A DNA stretch of 12,414 bases from an uncultured bacterium (GTDB taxonomy: Bacteria; Verrucomicrobiota; Kiritimatiellia; CAIKKV01; CAITUY01): positions 1 through 12,414 of the forward strand of contig CAIZMS010000001.1 of NCBI GenBank assembly GCA_903934155.1. Direction: 5' to 3'. The first letter of the stretch is position 1. Every line of letters begins with the position of its first letter. This document shows, in pieces, positions 7,844 to 12,414 of the stretch. The position numbers and the translations under genes are program-made. Below the pieces are notes generated by a model. It had not been told where the DNA came from and made no database searches. It saw only the letters and a program-made list of their open reading frames with translations.

Positions 7844-7922
7844 CCAACAAACGGTTTTACACGGTTTCTAACAATGTATAAGGTATCGGGACAACGTTCC
7901 ACACCATTTTACAGGGTACAAT
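7844..7922. promoter_or_regulatory. Divergent intergenic region with short direct repeat
   Basis: These 79 bp separate the GT2 operon (minus) from the GT-C/TPR gene (plus) and must contain both promoters. ACGGTTT occurs twice in phase, at 7851-7857 and 7861-7867, 10 bp apart, about one helical turn. I found no convincing -35/-10 pair and no sigma54 motif on either strand. AGGG at 7913-7916 serves as ribosome binding site for the plus-strand gene. Confidence 0.4.
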
Positions 7923-10007
7923 ATGGGTTTTCTAACACGGCCTTTCCAAACAAAATCGTCATTCTGGTTCCCGTTGATCCTGATTGCCGTAGGATTTCTG
8001 GCCTACGCCAACAGTTTTGCCTGCCCGTTTCTGTTTGATGATTCGAGAGTGATCACAAATAATCCCGCGCTCTTCCACCTCTGGCCCCCCTGGATGGCGG
8101 TGCGTTCGGCGACGCGCTGTGTGGTGGACTACTCATTTGCCCTGAACTACGCATGGGCCGGCTTCTCCCCGGCGGAATATCGCCTCGTCAACATCCTGAT
8201 CCATATCGGGACCGGACTGCTCCTTTACGGAGTGATGCGCCGCACCCTCCTGCTGCCACGCTGGAATTCACAGTTCACCCAAAGTGCACCCGGCTTGGCT
8301 CTGGCAACTTCTCTCCTCTGGATCATCCACCCCCTGCAAACCGAAAGCGTCACTTACATCGCGCAACGGATAGAAGCCATGATGGGTTTTTTCTTTCTGC
8401 TCACATTCTATTGTTTTATCAGAGCGGCTTTCTCCCGTCATGCCAGAGCCTGGCTTTCCGCCGCTGTGGCCGTCTGCACCGTGGGAATGGGAACAAAGGA
8501 AGTCATGGTGGCCGCCCCCATCCTTCTTTTCCTGTATGACGGAATATTCATCGCCCCATCCTGGGGCGATCTGGTTCGTAAACGCGGGAAACTTCATGCT
8601 CTTTTCTTTTCCACCTGGTTTGTGTTTTTCGGCCTTTTGGTCATGGGAATCGTCTCGGAACGCTCCGAAACGATTTCTTTATTTTCGCAAGGCATAAACC
8701 GGTGGAACTACGCCCTCACTCAACTGAATGTTTTGGCCCACTATCTCAAGCTGACCCTCATTCCCCATCCACTTTGCCTCGATTATCTCTGGCCTCTTGT
8801 CAACTCCCCCCTGGAGGCCCTGTGGCCGGGCGCTCTCATCCTGCTGTTAGCAGGCTGGACAGTATGGGCGCTGTACCGGAGATCCTGGACGGGATTTATA
8901 GGGGCGTGGTTTTTCATCATTCTGGCACCCACCTCCAGCATCAACCCCCTTCCTGATGCGGCCTTCGAACATCGAATGTATCTACCCCTGGCCAGTCTCC
9001 TCGCTTTTCTAGTCATGGCGGTCTATCAGGGCTTGAGCTGTGGCCTGATTTTGAAAAAGACATCGCGACAACAGATTAACCGTTTTGCCTTCGGAATCCT
9101 GGGAATCGCGGCCATGACCTTTGGCATCCTCACCCCTCTTCGCAATGAAGCCTATCGTTCAGAGGAATCCATGTGGAAGGACGTCCTCCTGAAACGACCT
9201 GACAATTTCCGGACGTATATCGCACTCTCCACGGCATACCTCGCTGAACAGCGGTACTCGGAAGCAGCTCCCCTATGCCGAAATCTCTTGACCAGACTTC
9301 CGGATTTTTCAGGGATTCCAATCCATGAAATCGAGAGAAAATTCACCTCCCCGGGCCACCAATCTATTCAACTGTATTACAGCATGGCCCACAATAACCT
9401 GGGAGTCGTTGACCTCAATTCAAACCAACTGGATGCGGCGACGAAACATTTTCGAGAAGCCATTCGGGTTTGGCCCGGTGCGGACTGGGGCTACCGCAAT
9501 CTTGGCCATGCCTTGTATTCTGAAAACCGTCTGGATGAAGCGATCACCGAATGGAACCGGGGTCTTGAAATTCAGCCCGGAGACAGCCTGACCCACGCGT
9601 TACTCGGGGTTGCCCTATCCCAAAAACATCAATACAAAGACGCCATCGGGCATTTTGAGCAAGCGATTAGGATTAAGCCAGACTTCTGGTTTGCGAGATC
9701 CCAATGGGCCTGGATACTGGCAACCTGTCCTTCCCATGAAGTCCGGAATGGCCGTCAAGCCATCCTGATTGCCACGCCCTTGACTGAAATTGCCGAAAAC
9801 CAGAGCCCCAAAGCCCTCGACATCGTTGCGGCCGCCTATGCTGAAGCGGGAGATTTTTCGAACGCAGTGAAATATGCAAAACGCGCCGTCGATCTATCCC
9901 TCATCAATAAGGATGCGGAATCCCCTTCAAAAAACCCGGCGTACACGACGGAAACCCTCCTCCTCCGCCTGAATCTCTACAGGACGGGACAGCCATACCG
10001 GGAATAA
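7923..10007 (+). CDS. GT-C membrane glycosyltransferase with C-terminal TPRs (TMTC-like)
   Basis: 694 residues. The N-terminal ~400 residues hold about ten hydrophobic helices. A first extracytoplasmic loop has FDD (Asp39-Asp40), the position of the catalytic acid in GT-C enzymes. LLWIIHPLQTESVTYIAQR (~131-149) and APTSSINPLP then FEHRMYLPLA (~335-357) match the HP-x-x-T-E-x-V and E-R-x-L-Y-L-P regions of TMTC O-mannosyltransferases. The C-terminal ~270 residues contain about four TPR units (~430-460, 485-518, 521-552, 555-588) and another near 631-660. Animal TMTCs use dolichyl-phosphate mannose to mannosylate proteins; bacterial relatives are uncharacterised, so transfer of a lipid-linked sugar to a protein is inference. 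The divergent neighbour is a GT2 that could make the donor. AGGG at 7913-7916 lies 6 bp before the ATG. The stop codon is part of the A-run that forms the T-tract of the convergent pilin terminator. Confidence 0.87.
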   Translation: MGFLTRPFQTKSSFWFPLILIAVGFLAYANSFACPFLFDDSRVITNNPALFHLWPPWMAVRSATRCVVDYSFALNYAWAGFSPAEYRLVNILIHIGTGLLLYGVMRRTLLLPRWNSQFTQSAPGLALATSLLWIIHPLQTESVTYIAQRIEAMMGFFFLLTFYCFIRAAFSRHARAWLSAAVAVCTVGMGTKEVMVAAPILLFLYDGIFIAPSWGDLVRKRGKLHALFFSTWFVFFGLLVMGIVSERSETISLFSQGINRWNYALTQLNVLAHYLKLTLIPHPLCLDYLWPLVNSPLEALWPGALILLLAGWTVWALYRRSWTGFIGAWFFIILAPTSSINPLPDAAFEHRMYLPLASLLAFLVMAVYQGLSCGLILKKTSRQQINRFAFGILGIAAMTFGILTPLRNEAYRSEESMWKDVLLKRPDNFRTYIALSTAYLAEQRYSEAAPLCRNLLTRLPDFSGIPIHEIERKFTSPGHQSIQLYYSMAHNNLGVVDLNSNQLDAATKHFREAIRVWPGADWGYRNLGHALYSENRLDEAITEWNRGLEIQPGDSLTHALLGVALSQKHQYKDAIGHFEQAIRIKPDFWFARSQWAWILATCPSHEVRNGRQAILIATPLTEIAENQSPKALDIVAAAYAEAGDFSNAVKYAKRAVDLSLINKDAESPSKNPAYTTETLLLRLNLYRTGQPYRE

Positions 10008-10038
10008 AAAAGGCGCAACCTGTATTCCAGATTGCGCC
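10006..10038 (-). terminator. Intrinsic terminator of pilin gene 1
   Basis: The inverted repeat GGCGCAA (10012-10018) / TTGCGCC (10032-10038) has an inner CTG/CAG extension and a small loop. On the minus strand it is followed by six T (complement of 10006-10011). It begins 24 bp after the pilin stop. On the plus strand no T-run follows, so it should act mainly for the pilin, though the hairpin may protect the 3' end of the convergent transcript. Confidence 0.85.
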
Positions 10039-10062
10039 CTCATACAACGCTAACTGCAAACC

Positions 10063-10413
10063 TTAATTCTGCAGTGCGTGCGTCAGCGGGGTTGTAATAT
10101 CGCAGGTCGCATTCGTGCCAATTACGCCGAATGCAATCGTGCCACCCGCGGGACAGTTCGTGGAGGAGCTCGGATTCTTGATGTACTCCATCACCGCCGT
10201 GGTGACCGCCGTGGCGCCCTGCGTCTGCTTGGTCGCCAATGCCCACTGCTCTTTACCCGCTTCGATCTGACGAAGGTTGTTGATGCAGGCATTCTGCTGG
10301 GACTGCGTCCTAGCCTTCATGAACGACGGGATGGCGATAGCCGCCAACAAACCAATGATCGCGACCACAATCATAATCTCAACCAACGTAAAACCTTGCT
10401 TCATCTTCTTCAT
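10063..10413 (-). CDS. Type IV pilin-like major (pseudo)pilin, copy 1
   Basis: 116 residues. A class III signal peptide MKKMKQG is followed by FTLVEIMIVVAIIGLLAAIA. Prepilin peptidase should cut after Gly7 and methylate Phe8, leaving a 109-residue mature protein with the essential Glu at +5. The helix continues through PSFMKARTQSQQ; ACINNLRQIE and KEQWAL are a block I associate with PVC and Omnitrophota pilins. The small globular part contains a Ser/Thr-rich segment (NPSSSTNCP) and three cysteines in all. It is subunit-sized for a thin pilus or a type II secretion pseudopilus. I chose the start at 10413 because AAGGAG lies 7 bp upstream (complement of 10421-10426); a longer frame to 10494 would run through the sigma54 promoter. 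It has its own promoter and terminator, so it is monocistronic. Confidence 0.93.
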   Translation of the reverse strand: MKKMKQGFTLVEIMIVVAIIGLLAAIAIPSFMKARTQSQQNACINNLRQIEAGKEQWALATKQTQGATAVTTAVMEYIKNPSSSTNCPAGGTIAFGVIGTNATCDITTPLTHALQN

Positions 10414-10467
10414 CTTTGTACTCCTTTTTCTGTTGTTAAAAACTCTGTTCCATCCACATATGTTTAA

Positions 10468-10487
10468 CTTAGCATTGCCCATGCCAA
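10468..10487 (-). promoter_or_regulatory. Sigma54 (-24/-12) promoter of pilin gene 1
   Basis: On the minus strand the site reads TTGGCATGGGCAATGCTAAG. The invariant GG and GC are exactly 10 bp apart. It fits YTGGCACG-N4-TTGCW except for T for C at one -24 position and A for T in the -12 element. Transcription would start near 10460, giving a leader of about 47 nt. The adjacent gene codes for a sigma54 activator. Confidence 0.83.
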
Positions 10488-10540
10488 CTATCAATAAACT
10501 CTATTTGTTGTGTTTTTTATAGATAATTCGTTCCAATTTA

Positions 10541-10553
10541 TATTTTTTTGATT
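10541..10553 (-). promoter_or_regulatory. Possible IHF site upstream of pilin gene 1
   Basis: The minus strand fits WATCAA-N4-TTR with one mismatch (AATCAA, then AAAA, then ATA). It lies about 55 bp upstream of the -24 box in AT-rich DNA, between the promoter and the inverted repeat at 10563-10605. That is the usual place for a bend that brings the activator to sigma54 polymerase. The AT-richness makes a chance match plausible. Confidence 0.35.
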
Positions 10554-10562
10554 AGGAATAAA

Positions 10563-10605
10563 CTCGATATTCTCATTTTTGGAAACGTTTTATCGAGAAT
10601 TCGAG
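10563..10605. promoter_or_regulatory. Imperfect inverted repeat, candidate activator (enhancer) site
   Basis: The left arm CTCGATATTCTC (10563-10574) pairs with GAGAATTCGAG (10595-10605) with a single unpaired base. The spacer is 20 bp and contains the palindrome AAACGTTT (10583-10590). It lies about 75-120 bp upstream of the sigma54 promoter of pilin 1. It has no T-run on either strand that would make it a terminator, so a protein-binding site is more likely. Confidence 0.4.
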
Positions 10606-10654
10606 CCGTGATTAAAAAAACCAGTGAATGTCACGGAGATTCTCTCCATTTACC

Positions 10655-10685
10655 AAAAAGACCAGCCAGTTACCTGGCTGGTCTT
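10655..10685 (-). terminator. Intrinsic terminator of pilin gene 2
   Basis: A perfect 12-bp stem, AAGACCAGCCAG (10658-10669) with CTGGCTGGTCTT (10674-10685), closes a 4-nt loop and is followed on the minus strand by a run of T (complement of 10655-10659). It lies 24 bp after the pilin 2 stop. Read-through into pilin 1 should be low, so the two pilins are separate units. Confidence 0.92.
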
Positions 10686-10709
10686 GCGGCACTCGTCATG
10701 TAGCACGGT

Positions 10710-11060
10710 TTAGTCCGACAATTTATGAATCAAGGGCGTCGTGACTGAGCAGGTGCAGTTTGTACCAATTACACCATATGTAACCGTACCCCCAGACGGG
10801 CAGTTCGTGGAAGAAGAGGGATTTTTAATATACTCCATGACTTCCGCTGTTACGGCGGTCACCCCTTGGGCTTTCCGCTTCTCCAGCGCCCACTGCTCCT
10901 TGGCGCCCTCAATCTGGCGCAAGTTGTTGATACAGGCGTTCTGCTGGGACTGTGTTCTCGCCTTCATGAACGAAGGAATAGCAATGGCCGCCAACAAACC
11001 GATGATCGCGACCACAATCATGATCTCGACCAGTGTAAAACCTTGCTTCATCGTTTTCAT
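10710..11060 (-). CDS. Type IV pilin-like major (pseudo)pilin, copy 2
   Basis: 116 residues, gapless against copy 1 with about 94/116 identities (81%). Residues 1-51, covering the signal peptide (MKTMKQG, cut before FTLVE) and the helix, differ at one position only. Changes cluster in the globular part: EKRKAQGVTAV against ATKQTQGATAV, and TNCTCSVTT against TNATCDITT, which gives this copy a fourth cysteine. GGAG (complement of 11068-11071) lies 7 bp before the ATG at 11060. It has its own sigma54 promoter and a strong terminator. It is the pilin gene nearest the activator gene. Whether both are built into one filament or used at different times cannot be told. Confidence 0.93.
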   Translation of the reverse strand: MKTMKQGFTLVEIMIVVAIIGLLAAIAIPSFMKARTQSQQNACINNLRQIEGAKEQWALEKRKAQGVTAVTAEVMEYIKNPSSSTNCPSGGTVTYGVIGTNCTCSVTTPLIHKLSD

Positions 11061-11229
11061 ATCACTTCTCCCATTATAAACCCTTAAAACGCTGAGTTTG
11101 ATTGAATAATTAGCAATGTTCATACCAGTATGAGTTGCTCGCCAATAAAAAAACAAAACTCTGTATTCTGAGGCAAATCAGGATTAAGATTTCTCAATAA
11201 TGACATTCCTGAAATCCATAAAACCAGTT
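11061..11229. other. Intergenic region between sigma54 activator and pilin 2
   Basis: 169 bp containing the pilin 2 leader and its sigma54 promoter. The upstream ~100 bp would hold any enhancer site; a spaced TCAGGA/TCCTGA pair (11178-11183, 11207-11212) is the only dyad I noticed. No clear intrinsic terminator for the activator gene is visible, so some read-through into pilin 2 is possible. Confidence 0.55.
11109..11128 (-). promoter_or_regulatory. Sigma54 (-24/-12) promoter of pilin gene 2
   Basis: On the minus strand the site reads CTGGTATGAACATTGCTAAT. GG and GC are exactly 10 bp apart, and YTGG, A, G, TTGC and the following W positions all match consensus; only two C residues of the -24 element are T. 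Transcription would start near 11101 with a leader of about 41 nt. A T-rich tract (complement of about 11148-11156) lies just upstream and could bend. Confidence 0.87.
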
Positions 11230-12414
11230 TCACCCAGTGGCAGCGGATTCTTCAGGCAATTTCCGATAAAGCGTAGCCAAACTGATTTTCAGGGACTTGG
11301 CGGCCTTTTCCTTATCGCCTTTTGTCAATGACAACACCTGTTCAAGGTATTCCTTCTCCCGTTCCCTGAGAAAGGCCTTGAGCGATTTATTCCGCAGATC
11401 ATCAGCGCCCTCCTGGCCTGCAGATGCGTGGTGTTCCGGAACCTTGACTTGGTTAAGGATCCGGGGGGGAAGCACATCTGGAGTGATCTTGTTGTCCTGG
11501 GCAAAGGTGATGGCATGCTTTACGGCATTCTCAAGTTCTCGAACATTCCCCGGCCAGGTATAACGCTCGAACATCTCCTTGATTTCCGGTGTGATCTTCG
11601 GAAGATCACGCCCTTCCCCGATTTCGCGCCGAAGAACATGATAGATCAGTGGCAGAATGTCTTCCTGACGATCCCGCAGCGGCTTGACTTCAATCGGAAT
11701 GACACTCAGCCGGTAATAAAGATCCTCGCGAAAGGTTCCCAGTTTGATCATCGCCTCAAGGCTGGTATTGGTGGCGGCAATGACGCGAACATCGACGGGA
11801 ATCGTCTCGTTCCCCCCCACACGCCTGATTTCCCGTTCCTGCAGAACCCGCAGGAGTTTTCCCTGAATGCTCAAAGGCATGGATGAAATTTCGTCTAAAA
11901 ACAAGGTTCCCCCACTGGCACTCTCAAAAAGCCCGTCTTTATTGCAGGAGGCCCCCGTAAAGGCGCCTTTGACATGGCCAAACATTTCCGATTCCAATAG
12001 CGGCTCCGGCAACGCGGCACAATTGACCGCCAGGAATCGCTTGTCCTTTCGCTTGCTGTGCAAGTGTATCGCCTTGGCTACCAACTCCTTACCCGTTCCG
12101 CTTTCGCCTGTGATCAGGACCGTGGTATCCGCCGGCGCGACGCGCTTGATCATCTCGCACACATTCCGCATCGCCGGGCTCTCGGCTACAATATTTTCAA
12201 ACTTGTACCGGCCAACCAGCTCCTCCTTAAGCTCCACATTCTCCGAAAGAGCCCGACTGTATTCGAGTGCCCGCTGGATCGTGATCAACAATTCGTCCAT
12301 TTTGAAGGGCTTGGTCACATAGTCAAAAGAACCTAATTTCATGGCTTCAATGGCGGTTTCAACAGAACCAAAGGCCGTAAGAATAATGACCGGCATGGCG
12401 GGACGAACTTGGCG
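11230..12414 (-). CDS. Sigma54-dependent response regulator, NtrC/PilR type (N-terminus outside window)
   Basis: The frame is open to the window edge; 394 residues are visible and the start is missing. Visible first is the end of a receiver domain: PVIILTAFGSVETAIEAM with the switch Thr, and DYVTKPF with the conserved Lys. The phosphorylated Asp lies outside. The AAA+ domain has Walker A GESGTGKE (complement of ~12097-12120), the sigma54-contact loop GAFTGA (~11950-11967), Walker B GTLFLDEI (~11894-11917) and WPGNVRELENA. A linker leads to a Fis-type helix-turn-helix (DKEKAAKSLKISLATLYRKL) just before the end. It should be activated by phosphorylation and drive sigma54 promoters from upstream sites. 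Two such promoters lie directly downstream, before the pilin genes, so a PilR-like role is likely by context. The cognate kinase is not in the window. Confidence 0.93.
   Translation of the reverse strand, partial: RQVRPAMPVIILTAFGSVETAIEAMKLGSFDYVTKPFKMDELLITIQRALEYSRALSENVELKEELVGRYKFENIVAESPAMRNVCEMIKRVAPADTTVLITGESGTGKELVAKAIHLHSKRKDKRFLAVNCAALPEPLLESEMFGHVKGAFTGASCNKDGLFESASGGTLFLDEISSMPLSIQGKLLRVLQEREIRRVGGNETIPVDVRVIAATNTSLEAMIKLGTFREDLYYRLSVIPIEVKPLRDRQEDILPLIYHVLRREIGEGRDLPKITPEIKEMFERYTWPGNVRELENAVKHAITFAQDNKITPDVLPPRILNQVKVPEHHASAGQEGADDLRNKSLKAFLREREKEYLEQVLSLTKGDKEKAAKSLKISLATLYRKLPEESAATG

Larger units (their letters stand above)
10414..10709. other. Non-coding region between the two pilin genes
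   Basis: These 296 bp hold no gene. In minus-strand order they contain the terminator of pilin 2, a small hairpin GGAGA-TTC-TCTCC (10635-10647), the inverted repeat, the AT-rich tract with the IHF-like site, the sigma54 promoter, and the leader with ribosome binding site of pilin 1. Confidence 0.7.
10063..11060 (-). repeat. Duplicated pilin genes with duplicated control regions
   Basis: Units 10063-10413 and 10710-11060 are both 351 bp and code for proteins 81% identical. Both have a sigma54 promoter about 55 bp before the ATG and a hairpin terminator 24 bp after the stop, although the terminator sequences are unrelated. The coding halves for the helix are nearly identical in DNA, while the upstream regions have diverged. 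Confidence 0.85.

Noticed and set aside
10414..10494. N-terminal extension of pilin 1
   Set aside because: It would translate the sigma54 promoter and leader and would place residues ahead of a normal prepilin signal peptide.
11073..11078. TATAAT on the minus strand just before pilin 2, resembling a sigma70 -10 box
   Set aside because: It abuts the ribosome binding site, which would leave almost no leader, and there is no -35 match at 16-18 bp. The sigma54 site upstream is far better.
11178..11212. TCAGGA/TCCTGA inverted pair upstream of pilin 2 as an enhancer or terminator
   Set aside because: Only 6 bp with a 23-bp spacer and no extension; expected by chance in 169 bp, and no T-run follows.

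Overview
The window is bacterial chromosomal DNA of medium GC content and is densely coded. It carries no rRNA, tRNA, CRISPR array or insertion sequence that I can see. The envelope is probably diderm: there are type IV pilin precursors, PilX-like proteins and polyprenyl-phosphate sugar chemistry. The short pilins, with a conserved stretch after the hydrophobic helix (ACINNLRQIE then KEQWALE), and a membrane protein resembling animal TMTC proteins suggest the PVC group (Kiritimatiellota, Verrucomicrobiota, Lentisphaerota) or Omnitrophota. That placement comes from memory of these families and was not tested by a search.

Layout. (1) 2-2906, plus strand: the end of a probable secreted protein, then two tandem 391-residue PilX-like proteins that align without gaps at about 76% identity. 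(2) 2991-4160, plus strand, behind its own sigma70-type promoter: a protein with two PAS domains and a histidine-kinase dimerisation/phosphoacceptor helix but no ATPase domain. (3) 4144-7843, minus strand: a compact four-gene unit, transcribed in the order GT2 glycosyltransferase, DUF2304 membrane protein, cobalamin-binding-type radical SAM enzyme, GT4 glycosyltransferase. Its last gene overlaps the PAS gene tail to tail. (4) 7923-10007, plus strand, divergent from that unit: a 694-residue GT-C membrane protein with C-terminal TPRs, related to TMTC O-mannosyltransferases. (5) 10063-12414, minus strand: two separately transcribed paralogous pilin genes, and the gene for an NtrC/PilR-type sigma54 activator cut by the window edge.

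How it fits together. Each pilin gene has a convincing -24/-12 sigma54 promoter and an intrinsic terminator, and the activator gene lies directly upstream with an intact GAFTGA loop. The sequence therefore supports a local PilR-like circuit driving two alternative pilins. The glycosyltransferase block next door has the parts expected of a lipid-linked sugar pathway: a DPM1-like GT2, its DUF2304 partner and a GT-C transferase. It could build an envelope glycan or glycosylate the pilins; the latter is inference. The tandem PilX-like proteins are probably minor pilins or pilus-associated surface proteins.
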